Positions 50,608-58,663 of a DNA stretch of 64,000 bases are shown here, piece after piece; within the stretch, counting starts at the first letter, position 1, and each line of letters begins with the position of its first letter. Under the pieces are notes generated by a model that was given only the letters and a program-made list of their open reading frames with translations, was not told the origin of the DNA and did no database searches. The translations under genes were made by a program, and so were the position numbers. This DNA is from Chloroflexota bacterium. Lineage in GTDB: Bacteria; Chloroflexota; UBA6077; FW602-bin22; JAMCYS01. The stretch covers positions 23,183-87,182 of the forward strand of contig JAMCYS010000015.1 of the NCBI GenBank assembly GCA_023473795.1, written 5' to 3'.

Positions 50608-51332
50608 TATGTGCCCTCTCTGTACTGCACCGGCCTTCTAGGCTCGCGGAAGAGCCGCCAGCGAAAGCGGATCAGTTCCTTGAAGGCGCGAATAACCACG
50701 TCGGGGCGACCGCCGGTAGGTTTGCCCGCCTGGCGAGGCAAGTGGGTGACCCCCGCCTCGCGGATGCGATGGCCGGTGCGCTTGGCTCGTACCAGGAACT
50801 CCGTGCTGAAGGTGGCGCCGCGCGACTCGACGACAAAATCGTTCAAGATGCCGCGGCGAAAGAGCTTGAAGGCGCAGTCCACGTCGCGCACGGTGTAGCC
50901 GAAGAGCAGATTTATCAGTAGATTCCAACCCCAGGCATACAGCAGGCGGTGGAAAGGGTCGCGGCGGGGGTTGCGGTAACCGACGGCCAGGTCGGCCCCC
51001 TCGAGCAGAGGCAACAGCAACCTGATCTCGCGCACGTCGAATTGAGCGTCGCCATCCGTCATGAACACCAGGTCCTTGCGGGCGCTGATAAACCCGGTGT
51101 AGAGCGCTGCTCCGTAGCCCTTGTTCACCTCGTGCCGCACCAGGCGCACCTGTGGGTACTGCTGGGCCAGGGCAAGCGTTACCTGCGCGGTGCGGTCGCG
51201 GCTGCCGTCGTTGACCACGACTATCTCGTAGTCTTCGCAGAGGTCTTGCAGAGCCTCGACGACGTTGGCCACCGTGCGAGGGATACTCTCTTCTTCGTTA
51301 TAGGCGGGGAGCACGACGGAAATACTGGGCAA
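50607..51332 (-). CDS. Family 2 glycosyltransferase (dolichol-phosphate mannosyltransferase-like)
   Basis: 241 aa from TTG 51332. ISVVLPAYNEEESIPRTV, EIVVVNDGSRDRT, the metal motif MTDGDAQFD, then RDPFHRLLYAWGWNLLINLLFGYTVRDVDCAFKLFRR and FSTEFLVRAKRTGHRIREAGVTH. The longer track start contains the promoter at 51381-51409, so TTG 51332 with GGGAG upstream is preferred. Transfers sugar to a polyprenyl phosphate carrier; first gene of GT2-GT4-HIT operon. Confidence 0.9.
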   Translation of the reverse strand: MPSISVVLPAYNEEESIPRTVANVVEALQDLCEDYEIVVVNDGSRDRTAQVTLALAQQYPQVRLVRHEVNKGYGAALYTGFISARKDLVFMTDGDAQFDVREIRLLLPLLEGADLAVGYRNPRRDPFHRLLYAWGWNLLINLLFGYTVRDVDCAFKLFRRGILNDFVVESRGATFSTEFLVRAKRTGHRIREAGVTHLPRQAGKPTGGRPDVVIRAFKELIRFRWRLFREPRRPVQYREGT

Positions 51333-51380
51333 CAGGCCACTCCCTACTCGGACCGGTCTCTGCCGCCCGAGCCGGGTGGT

Positions 51381-51409
51381 ATTGTACATCAGGGGCGGGG
51401 TGCCCGCAA
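51381..51409 (-). promoter_or_regulatory. Promoter of the glycosyltransferase-HIT operon
   Basis: Minus strand TTGCGG - 17 nt - TACAAT. It fixes the GT2 start downstream of 51381. Confidence 0.65.
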
Positions 51410-51500
51410 TGCCAGGTCGGGCGCTGGGCAACGGCCCGGTGGCGCACAGGCAAGACCACTAGCGGTTCTGGGCCATTCTATCCGCCGGTCCAGCACAGAC

Positions 51501-51534
51501 AAAAAAGGCCCTCGCCGCTTGTCGACGGCGAAGG
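51501..51534 (-). terminator. Intrinsic terminator with T6 run
   Basis: Minus strand CCTTCGCCG / CGGCGAGGG (9 bp with one G-U), 8-nt loop, then CC and TTTTTTG. The strongest classical intrinsic terminator in the window. Confidence 0.8.
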
Positions 51535-51661
51535 AACCTCTCACGGCCAGCCACCGTAGCACAACCGCCACTTCCACCGCGAGGGCGCCACTTCGCACGT
51601 TTGCAGCGAGGGCTTTGCCCGCGACCAGCCACTTCCACCCAGCCACCCAACCACCGCGAGC
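51501..51661 (-). ncRNA. Candidate small RNA (promoter plus terminator, no ORF)
   Basis: A promoter (51668-51696) and the T6 terminator (51501-51534) on the minus strand bracket about 160 nt without a credible reading frame. The transcript carries two imperfect direct repeats of GGTGGAAGTGGC and two of GGTGGCTGG. It is not recognisable to me as 6S, SRP, tmRNA or RNase P RNA. It could instead be a long 3' tail of the C39-like peptidase operon. Confidence 0.45.
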
Positions 51662-51667
51662 AACAGA

Positions 51668-51696
51668 ATAGTAGCGAGAACGGCCGGGCAAAGCAA
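51668..51696 (-). promoter_or_regulatory. Promoter of the candidate small RNA
   Basis: Minus strand TTGCTT - 17 nt - TACTAT. An inverted repeat AATAGCC-N6-GGCTATT (51695-51714) overlaps the -35 and could be an operator or the terminator of the upstream peptidase gene. Confidence 0.5.
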
Positions 51697-51823
51697 TAGC
51701 CCATTTTGGCTATTCAAGCGCTCTTTCGCCCGGGGAATGGGCAACCGTCAACCGATGAGCGCTTTGCCGTCGTCCGGAGCGAGCTCGTTCACCGGCGGCG
51801 TCGGTCCGAGCACGCGCCGGAGG

Positions 51824-52513
51824 TCAACCCTCGGCCCCCTCCGCCGGCCGGAGCGACAGCACGTAGCCTTGGTAAGAGTACAGTGAGTAGAGGAACTGCG
51901 CCGGCGGATAGGCGACCAAGCCGCCGGGGTAAGGCGCGGGGTCGTTTACCGTGACCGCATCGTCGTCCAAGCCGCTCACGACCACGTAGTGCCCCACCTG
52001 CCCCAGGCGGTGGGCCGGCGGCCAGCCGACGTCCAAGCCACGGCTACCGTACAGCGCTTTCAAGTCCAGGGAGCAAATCAACGGGTGGCCGGCCGCCAGA
52101 TCACGCTCTATAGGGTCGGCGAGCGTCGGCACGCCCACCCTCAGGCGCCCGCCTTGCTCCAGAAAGCCCAGCAGGCCCTCGAGGTAGGCGCGCTGCTTCT
52201 CACCTAGTTCCTCCTCGACGAGGCGCTGGCGCAGGTCGGCCATAACCTCCTCCTGGCTGAGGCGTTCGTAGGCCACCGGTAGCCGGGTGGTGTCGCGAGT
52301 CCATAACTCGACCGCGAAGCCATTGCCGAGAGCGTGGCGGGCAATTTCCTGAATGTAGACGCCCGTGGGTATGCGCTGCACCTCGGCCAGCAGGTCTGGC
52401 ACTTCCCGGTGCAGGCCGTAATACTCATAGACCATTTTGAGGCACCAGAGGCTGCAGAGGTTGGTGCCTCGCTCCTGATAGTAGTGCGGGACGTCTAGGG
52501 TGAGACGCGCCAA
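51824..52513 (-). CDS. C39-like cysteine peptidase family protein
   Basis: 229 aa from TTG 52513. Papain-like fold: catalytic Cys in GTNLCSLWCLKMVYEYYG, His in GQVGHYVVVSGLDDD and Asn/Asp in VTVNDPAPYPGG, with the mid-domain HPLICSLDL. No signal peptide and no attached ABC transporter, so it is not a bacteriocin exporter; probably a cytoplasmic protease or acyltransferase of the peptidase_C39_2 kind. Follows the homocysteine methyltransferase gene by 26 nt. Confidence 0.8.
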   Translation of the reverse strand: MARLTLDVPHYYQERGTNLCSLWCLKMVYEYYGLHREVPDLLAEVQRIPTGVYIQEIARHALGNGFAVELWTRDTTRLPVAYERLSQEEVMADLRQRLVEEELGEKQRAYLEGLLGFLEQGGRLRVGVPTLADPIERDLAAGHPLICSLDLKALYGSRGLDVGWPPAHRLGQVGHYVVVSGLDDDAVTVNDPAPYPGGLVAYPPAQFLYSLYSYQGYVLSLRPAEGAEG

Positions 52514-52539
52514 TGCGGACCTCTCAGGGGCCAGAGGAC

Positions 52540-53421
52540 TCAGCGGTAGCCCTCCAGGGCCCAGCCTATCATCTCCGTGTGGGCAGGGGTGCTGCCGCAG
52601 CAGGAGCCGACGACCCGCACGCCCAGAGCCGCGTAGCGCCGGGCATACTCGGCCATCGTCTCGGGGCTGGCGCTGTAGACCGACCTACCCTCCTCCAATG
52701 AGGGCACGCCCGCGTTAGGCTGGCAAATGATCGCCGCCCCCGGCTTGGCGATGAGAAACTCGCGCGCCACGCCTTCCATCTCATCCGGGCCAAGGCCGCA
52801 GTTGGCGCCAAAGGCTTCCACCGCCAGCTCCGCCAGCATCTCGGCAGCCTGCTTGGGACTCACGCCCATCATAGTTCGTCCGCCCGTGTCGAAGCTGAGG
52901 GTGCAGAAGACCGGCAGGTTACTCACTCGACGCACGCCCATGACGGCCGCCGTGGCCTCGGCCAGATCGGACATCGTCTCGATCAAGAACAGGTCCACGC
53001 CGCCCTTGACCAAAGCCGCGGCCTGCTCGGCGTAGGCATCCGCAGCCTCGGCCGGCGAGAGAGTGCCGAAAGGCTCCAGCAGCTCGCCGGTAGGCCCCAG
53101 GGAGCCGGCGACGAAGACGTTGCCGGCGGCTGCCTCGCGCGCCAGCTGCGCGCCCTGGCGGTTAGCCTCCCCAACCTCGTCGGCAACTCCGGCCCGCGCC
53201 ATTTTGATGCGAGTGCCGCCAAAGGTGTTGGTGGTAACGATGTCGACGCCCGCCGCAACGTAAGCCAAGTGGACCGCCAGCACCCGTTCCGGGCACCGCA
53301 GGTTCCACAGTTCGGGCACCTCCCCGGCCTCCAAGCCGGCTGCCTGCAGCATGGTGCCCATCGCCCCGTCGCAGAGCAGCACCTTGCCCTCGGTCAGTCG
53401 CTGGCGTAGCGTCTTCCTCAT
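52540..53421 (-). CDS. Homocysteine S-methyltransferase family protein
   Basis: 293 aa single-domain enzyme: LLCDGAMGTMLQAAGL, TTNTFGGTRIKM, LGPTGELLEPFG, FLIETMSDLAEA and the zinc Cys ligands in AFGANCGLGP and VGSCCGSTPAHTEM. Moves a methyl group (from S-methylmethionine, betaine, or in the MetH-type N-module from methyl-cobalamin protein) to homocysteine, making methionine. No cobalamin or methyltetrahydrofolate domain in this chain, so the donor is unknown. Confidence 0.9.
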   Translation of the reverse strand: MRKTLRQRLTEGKVLLCDGAMGTMLQAAGLEAGEVPELWNLRCPERVLAVHLAYVAAGVDIVTTNTFGGTRIKMARAGVADEVGEANRQGAQLAREAAAGNVFVAGSLGPTGELLEPFGTLSPAEAADAYAEQAAALVKGGVDLFLIETMSDLAEATAAVMGVRRVSNLPVFCTLSFDTGGRTMMGVSPKQAAEMLAELAVEAFGANCGLGPDEMEGVAREFLIAKPGAAIICQPNAGVPSLEEGRSVYSASPETMAEYARRYAALGVRVVGSCCGSTPAHTEMIGWALEGYR

Positions 53422-53469
53422 CGTTCGCTCCCTCCCCCGGGCACACTCACACCGGGCCTACTTGGTCTG

Positions 53470-53661
53470 CTAGCGCTCTGCCGCATGCTGAGCCAGCTCC
53501 TGCTGGAGCCGGCTCTTGTGCTGCGCCATCATTTCCTTGATGCTGCTATAGATGGCGCGACAGCCGTCGTCGCTCGACTCGCCGATGAAAGCGTCGCACT
53601 TGTCCATCGTCTCCTGCGCCAGGCGCGCCGCCTCGCGTAGGTTCTCGTCTTGGCGCTCCAT
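53470..53661 (-). CDS. Small hydrophilic protein of unknown function
   Basis: 63 aa from ATG 53661 with GGGAGGA upstream. Predicted mostly helical (LREAARLAQETMDKCDAF, YSSIKEMMAQHKSRLQQELAQHA) with two Cys 23 residues or so apart (MDKCDAF, DDGCRAI). Located 48 nt upstream of the methyltransferase gene on the same strand. No family recognised. Confidence 0.65.
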   Translation of the reverse strand: MERQDENLREAARLAQETMDKCDAFIGESSDDGCRAIYSSIKEMMAQHKSRLQQELAQHAAER

Positions 53662-53732
53662 CAATCAATCCTCCCACGGCGTGGGCGCGGGCCCTTCGGC
53701 AGATTCTGCCCGCCCAACGCTATTGTAGCAGT

Positions 53733-54749
53733 CTAGTCCGCACCGGCAAAGCGCGCCTGCCCGCTAGTCAGATCGGCGGCGGCGCGCAGGGCTTCGACCA
53801 TGCCGGTCGCGTCGGCCAGGCCCTTGCCAGCAATGTCGAACGCCGTGCCGTGGTCCACCGAGGTGCGCACGAAGGGCAGGCCCAGGGCAATGCTCACGCT
53901 CTCGGCGAAGCCGTGCACCTTGATGGCGATGTGCCCCTGGTCGTGGTACATAGCCAGCACGACGTCGAACTCCCCGCCGATGGCCCGGTTGAAGACGGAG
54001 TCGGCCGGCAGCGGGCCGCGCGCCTCGATGCCCTCCGCGGCAGCGGCGGCAACGGCGGGAGCGATCTGATCGATTTCCGTCCGGCCGAACATACCCCCCT
54101 CCCCGGCGTGCGGATTGAGGGCGGCCACGGCGATGCGCGGGCGTGGCAGGCCCCAGGTCGTGAACGAGGAATCCGTCAAGCGCAAGCGGGCCAGCACGCG
54201 TTCACTGGTGACCCTTCGGCAGGCCTCGGCTAGCTCGTAATGGGTTGTGAGGTGCACCACCCGCAGGCCCTTAGTGGCAAGCATGGTGGCGTACTCCCTG
54301 GCGCCCGTGAGACGGGCGAGGAGCTCCAGGTGGCCGATGTCCTCGTAGCCGGCCAGACGGGTGGCTTCCTTGTTGATGGGCGCGGTGACGATGGCGGCGG
54401 CCTGGCCGGAACGCACCAGGTCAACCGCGGCCAGAATCGACAGCATCGCCGCCGTGCCCGCCGCGGCCGAAACCACGCCCAGGGTTACCTCGGCTGCCTC
54501 GGCGTCGCAGGCGTCCAGCACGGCGACCTCGGCCGGGCCGTAGGTGCCCTCCGCGGGGCTCGCTACCGCCTGTACGCTCATAGGCAGAGCCAACCAGCTT
54601 AGAGCGCGCCGCAGGACGCCCGCCGAGCCCACGACCAGCGGCCGGCAGAAGTCGCGCACCTGCGGCTGCGCCAGCGCCTTCAGCACAACCTCCGGCCCGA
54701 TGCCAGCCGGATCGCCCATCGTCACCGCCAGTAAAGGCTTCTCTGTCAC
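53733..54749 (-). CDS. pdxA: PdxA-family 4-phosphohydroxy-L-threonine dehydrogenase
   Basis: 338 aa from GTG. Motifs AVTMGDPAGIGPEVVLKAL, ATMLA/THYELAEACRRV, NPHAGEGGMFGRTEI, and the metal-binding AMYHDQGHIAIKVHGF plus FVRTSVDHGTAFDIAG. Oxidises 4-phosphohydroxy-threonine for vitamin B6 synthesis; some PdxA homologues act on other phosphorylated hydroxy acids. Only 10 nt after the response-regulator stop, an unusual partner for a two-component system. Confidence 0.9.
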   Translation of the reverse strand: MTEKPLLAVTMGDPAGIGPEVVLKALAQPQVRDFCRPLVVGSAGVLRRALSWLALPMSVQAVASPAEGTYGPAEVAVLDACDAEAAEVTLGVVSAAAGTAAMLSILAAVDLVRSGQAAAIVTAPINKEATRLAGYEDIGHLELLARLTGAREYATMLATKGLRVVHLTTHYELAEACRRVTSERVLARLRLTDSSFTTWGLPRPRIAVAALNPHAGEGGMFGRTEIDQIAPAVAAAAAEGIEARGPLPADSVFNRAIGGEFDVVLAMYHDQGHIAIKVHGFAESVSIALGLPFVRTSVDHGTAFDIAGKGLADATGMVEALRAAADLTSGQARFAGAD

Positions 54750-54759
54750 TCTCTACCCC

Positions 54760-55419
54760 CTATTTGCGCAATAGCCCTTCGCGCATGGCCACGGCGGTCG
54801 CCTCGGCGCGCGAATCGACCCCCAGCTTGTTGAAGACCCCGGTTACATAGGCCTTGATCGTGCGTTCGCTAAGCCCCAGGCGTACGGCGATCTCTTTGTT
54901 GCGCAACCCTTGCGCCACCAGGCGCAGGACTGCCGCTTCGCGCTCGGAGAGGGCGCCGTGCGCCGCTTCGTCCGCCGCGCGCGGAGAGGCCAGGTGCGCG
55001 AAGACCTTGGCCGCCACCGCCGCCGGTAGGGTAGATTCCCCCCGCGCGGCGGCGCGAATGGCGCCGAACAGCGCCTCGCGCCCCGTCTCTTTCAGCAGGT
55101 AACCGCAGGCACCGGCGCGCAGGCCGCGCACTATGTTCTCGTCGTCGTCATAGGTGGTGAGAATGACGACCGCCACCTCGGGCCAGCGCCGCTTGATCTC
55201 GGCAATCGCCTCCAGCCCCGGCAGCACGGGCATGCGCAAGTCCATTAGGACCACGTCCGGGCGCAACTCGGCACAGCGGTCGATCGCCTCCTGACCGTTG
55301 GCGGCCTCGCCCACGCACTCCAGGTCGTCTTCGGTCCCCAGGATGGTGCGCAGTCCCTCGCGCACGACGAAATGGTCGTCGGCGATCAGCACCCGGACCG
55401 TCCGCGCCGCGTCGCTCAT
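54760..55419 (-). CDS. NarL/LuxR-type response regulator
   Basis: 219 aa. Receiver: VLIADDHFVVREGL (acidic pair), VVLMDLRMPVLPGLEA (phospho-acceptor), YLLKETGREAL (Lys). LuxR-type HTH: LSEREAAVLRLVAQGLRNKEIAVRLGLSERTIKAYVTGVFNKLGVDSRAEATAVA. Overlaps the histidine kinase stop by 4 nt, so cognate pair. Confidence 0.95.
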   Translation of the reverse strand: MSDAARTVRVLIADDHFVVREGLRTILGTEDDLECVGEAANGQEAIDRCAELRPDVVLMDLRMPVLPGLEAIAEIKRRWPEVAVVILTTYDDDENIVRGLRAGACGYLLKETGREALFGAIRAAARGESTLPAAVAAKVFAHLASPRAADEAAHGALSEREAAVLRLVAQGLRNKEIAVRLGLSERTIKAYVTGVFNKLGVDSRAEATAVAMREGLLRK

Positions 55420-56690
55420 TCTGACACCGCCAACAGAGATTCAGCAAGCGGCAGCCGAACCACCAGCGTGGCGCCCTGACCCAGAGAGCTCGTCAGGCTC
55501 ATGCTACCCCCCGCCAGACGAGCGCGCTCTTCCAGTCCCAGGAGGCCGAAGTGCCCCAGGCGCTCGGCGGAGACGCTGGCGTCGAAGCCGACGCCGTCAT
55601 CCCTCACCGCCAGCACCAATTCCCGGCCCTCACGGCCGACCGTGACGGAGGCGTGGCTGGCGTGGGCGTGCCTGGCGACGTTGGCCAGACCCTCGCGCAC
55701 CACTCGCAGCCCATCCTGGGCGACGCCGGCCGGCAGGGAGTCCCACGACTCCCCTCCCTCCACGCTCAAGGCGCAGGGCACGCCACTGGCGGCGCCGAAG
55801 CGTTCGACCTCTCGCTGCAGCGCGGCCAGGAAGTTGCCCTCCGGCGCGGGCGCCGCCCGCAAGGTCTGGATCGACTGCCGGGCCTCGCTCAGCGCCCCCC
55901 GCGCCCGCTCCAGCGCCTGGCCTGCCACCTGGCGCGCCTTATCGGCGTTGTCTTTGGCCAGCAGATTGTCTACCGCCTCCAGTTGCATGATGATGCCCGC
56001 CAAACCCTGGGCCAGAGTGTCGTGCAGCTCTCTGGCCAGGCGCTGGCGCTCCTGATTGACGGTGAGTGCTTCGACGCGCGTTGCGTAGACCTCGAGCTGG
56101 CGATGGGCCGTCGCCAGCTCGGCGTTCGCCCGCTCGACTGCGCGCAGCAGGCCTTCCACACGCCCGCGCTCGCGCTCCTGCATTACCAGATAACCCACGT
56201 AGAGAGCGACAAAAGCAATCACGGCCACACCAAGCGGCAGCGTGCTCCAAACAGTAGTAAGCCCCCCCACGAGATAAGTGCAGAGCATCCACTCAAGTAG
56301 GACAGCCCCCGCCAGAGCCAGGCGAGCATGCGGCTCAGGCAGCAGCCCTATGCCCTCGCCCACCAAGCCAAACAACAGTGTGGCGACGAACCATTGTTGA
56401 GCCACCAAGACACTGGCCAGCACTAGAGCAGCCTGCACCGCCAGGTAATACAGCGTCAGCCGCGGCCGACCGCCCCAGCGGTTGACGCTGTGATGGAGGA
56501 GGGCCTGGACGACGAAGAGAGCGGCAAGGAGGGCCTTACCGGGAAGATCCAGCGAGCCAGCGGTAATGGCTGTGTAGTAGATGAAGGCGAGAACCACGTA
56601 AACCACGAGAAAGAAGAGGCTCGCAGCCTCAACCGGCCGGCCGAGCAGCCGCACGTGCATCGGCGTCGGGGGACGTTCCACGTTTGCCAA
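55416..56690 (-). CDS. Membrane histidine kinase of the NarX/DesK type
   Basis: 424 aa from TTG 56690 (GGGAGG 7 nt upstream). Five to six N-terminal helices (residues 15-165) with almost no extracellular domain, a coiled-coil (ERGRVEGLLRAVERANAELATAHRQLEVYA), HisKA_3 phospho-acceptor RQRLARELHDTLAQGLAGI, and HATPase_c with VVREGLANVARHAHAS, VRDDGVGFD and GHFGLLGLEERARLAGG. Likely senses a membrane or intramembrane signal. Kinase, regulator and pdxA form one transcription unit. Confidence 0.94.
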   Translation of the reverse strand: MANVERPPTPMHVRLLGRPVEAASLFFLVVYVVLAFIYYTAITAGSLDLPGKALLAALFVVQALLHHSVNRWGGRPRLTLYYLAVQAALVLASVLVAQQWFVATLLFGLVGEGIGLLPEPHARLALAGAVLLEWMLCTYLVGGLTTVWSTLPLGVAVIAFVALYVGYLVMQERERGRVEGLLRAVERANAELATAHRQLEVYATRVEALTVNQERQRLARELHDTLAQGLAGIIMQLEAVDNLLAKDNADKARQVAGQALERARGALSEARQSIQTLRAAPAPEGNFLAALQREVERFGAASGVPCALSVEGGESWDSLPAGVAQDGLRVVREGLANVARHAHASHASVTVGREGRELVLAVRDDGVGFDASVSAERLGHFGLLGLEERARLAGGSMSLTSSLGQGATLVVRLPLAESLLAVSE

Positions 56691-56713
56691 AGTGAGCCTC
56701 CCGCAGCGCGGCT

Positions 56714-56719
56714 ATTGTA
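56714..56719 (-). promoter_or_regulatory. -10 box candidate of the kinase-regulator-pdxA operon
   Basis: TACAAT on the minus strand 24 nt before the kinase start, no good -35. Confidence 0.4.
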
Positions 56720-56867
56720 GCGCAGACGAACCGCCCCCGCCATCTGGCCAGGTGCCCGCGCCCGAGGGGACAGTGTTCGAAGGTACAGTCGAGAACAGCC
56801 CGTCCGTACGATTCCAGCAGAGTCGACCTCAGGCTACAGTGAGCTCAGCAAGAAGGAAAGGCAGGCG

Positions 56868-57790
56868 GTGACAATGGATAGACAACTGGCAATCGCCGTT
56901 TCTAACCTCAGTAAGTGCTACGGACAACTGCGCGCCGTGGACGGAATCTCCTTCCAGGTGTTGAGCGGCGAGGCGTTCGGTCTACTTGGGCCCAACGGGG
57001 CCGGCAAGACCACTACCGTCGAGTGCGTGGAGGGTCTGCGCCAGCCCGACGGGGGTGAGATCACGGTGCAGGGGCTGCGCCAGGGCCCAGACGCCGCGCG
57101 CATCAAGCCGCTCATCGGCGTGCAGCTGCAGAACACCGGCCTCTATCCGCGACTGACCGTGCGCGAACTGGTGCGCTCTTCGCCACCTTCTTCCCCAGGT
57201 CACTGGCAGTCGACGAGCTGATCGACACGGTGGGTCTGCGGGAGAAGGCCAACACGGCCAGCAAGAGCCTCTCGGGTGGGCAGCGGCAGCGCCTCTCTCT
57301 GGCGCTGGCCCTGGTCAACGACCCCGAAGTGGTATTCCTGGACGAGCCGACGACCGGCCTTGACCCGCAAGCCCGCCGGGCGCTCTGGGACGTGGTGCGG
57401 GAACTCAAACGCCGCGGCAAGGCAGTGCTGCTGACCACCCACTACATGGAAGAGGCCGAGGAATTGTGCGACAGGGTGGCGGTCGTCGATCACGGTCGCA
57501 TCATCGCCGAGGGCACGCCGGCAGCCTTGATCGCGGAGCACTTCGCGGAGACGGCCATCGAGCTGGCTGCCGAGGGGCAACGGTTGGACCGCCTGCAGGC
57601 GCTGCCGGGGGTGGCCAGGCTCCTCACCGAGGACGGGCACGTGACCCTCTACTCGAACGACGTGCCGCGGACAATCGCGGGTCTCATCGCCCTCACTCCG
57701 GACGGACGCGGGCTGCGAGAACTGAGAATCCGTCAGGCGACCCTGGAAGACGTCTTCTTGAAGCTCACCGGCAGAAGGATAAGAAGTTAG
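56868..57790 (+). pseudogene. ABC transporter ATP-binding protein interrupted by a one-base frameshift
   Basis: First frame (56868-57221) has Walker A GLLGPNGAGKTTT and Q-loop GVQLQNTGLYPRLTVRELVR, then goes off after base 57173-57180. The second frame resumes at once with LFATFFPRSLAVDELIDTVGLREK, signature SLSGGQRQRLSLA, Walker B VVFLDEPTTGLD and LLTTHYMEEAEEL to 57790. Adding one base within GTGCGCTC restores a 308-aa NatA/CcmA-type ATPase. No slippery heptamer is seen, so a sequencing or assembly error or a fresh mutation is more likely than programmed shifting. The intact permease follows. Confidence 0.85.
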
Positions 57791-57801
57791 GAGGGATTGA
57801 G

Positions 57802-58557
57802 ATGAACGCTTTGCGGGCACTATATGTCGCCAACGGCAGGGAATTCCTGCGCGAGCGAATCAACTGGATAACCACGATCTTGATGCCGTTGTTTTTCGCC
57901 GGCTTCTTCGGCCTGATCTTCAGCGGCACCGAGTTACCCGGAGGCCCGGGAGGCACTCCCTTGAGAATGGTGGACATGGTCTTTCCGGGAATGCTCGGCC
58001 TGGCGATGCTGTGGCTGGGCCTCTTCGGCACGACGATGCCCTTGGTGGGCTTGCGCGAGCAGCAGGTGCTGCGCCGCCTGGGCGTGACCCCTCTTTCCCG
58101 GCTCACCATCCTGGCCGCGCAGGTGGCCTGGCGGGTGACGGTGGGCATCTGCCAGTCTGTACTGTTCGTCGCCTTCGGCCGCCTGGCGTTCGGCGTGCAG
58201 GTGGTGGGCAACCTGGGATTGCTGGCCGCGGCGGTCTTGCTGGGGACTCTGGTTTTCGTGACAATGGGCTACCTGTTGGCGGCGGTCTCGCGCTCGCAGG
58301 ACGCGGCCACGGCCATCACCCAGATCGTCAACCTGCCGATGATGATGCTGTCCAGCTCCTTCTTCAGCCTGGACGCCATTCCCTCGTTCCTGAAACCAGT
58401 CGTGGACTTCATCCCGCTAACCTACCTGGCCGATGCGTTCAGGCAATTGATGGTGGCTTATCCGCCCCTCCATCCCTTGTGGCTCGACTTCGCGGCGCTG
58501 GGCGGCTGGCTGGTCGTGCTAACGGGCCTCTCGCTGCGCTTCTTCCGCTGGGAGTAG
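57802..58557 (+). CDS. ABC-2 type transporter permease
   Basis: 251 aa from ATG 57802 (AGGAGGG upstream; the 363-aa track start lies inside the ATPase gene). Six helices: INWITTILMPLFFAGFFGLIF, VFPGMLGLAMLWLGLFGTTMPLV, REQQVLRRLGVTPLSR, LPMMMLSSSFFSLDAIPSFLKPVVDFIPLTYLADAFRQL. Forms an exporter with the frameshifted ATPase 11 nt upstream. Drug or lipid export is the usual role in this subfamily; the substrate is unknown. Confidence 0.88.
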   Translation: MNALRALYVANGREFLRERINWITTILMPLFFAGFFGLIFSGTELPGGPGGTPLRMVDMVFPGMLGLAMLWLGLFGTTMPLVGLREQQVLRRLGVTPLSRLTILAAQVAWRVTVGICQSVLFVAFGRLAFGVQVVGNLGLLAAAVLLGTLVFVTMGYLLAAVSRSQDAATAITQIVNLPMMMLSSSFFSLDAIPSFLKPVVDFIPLTYLADAFRQLMVAYPPLHPLWLDFAALGGWLVVLTGLSLRFFRWE

Positions 58558-58603
58558 GCGCACTTGACAGGCCCCTGGGGGACAGGCTAAGCTGGCGATG
58601 GGG

Positions 58604-58628
58604 TTGGGGGCGGCTATGCCGCCCCCAA
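58604..58628 (+). terminator. Hairpin between ABC permease and aldolase genes
   Basis: TTGGGGGCGGC / GCCGCCCCCAA, 11-bp stem and 3-nt loop, no T-run. A TTGACA at 58564-58569 just upstream may belong to an aldolase promoter with a weak -10. Confidence 0.5.
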
Positions 58629-58663
58629 TGACTGCTGGCCAGCGCAGGCGGAGGTAGCGGGCA

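Noticed and set aside
57170-57200. Programmed ribosomal frameshift in the ABC ATPase
   Set aside because: No slippery heptamer, internal Shine-Dalgarno or following structure that would support it.
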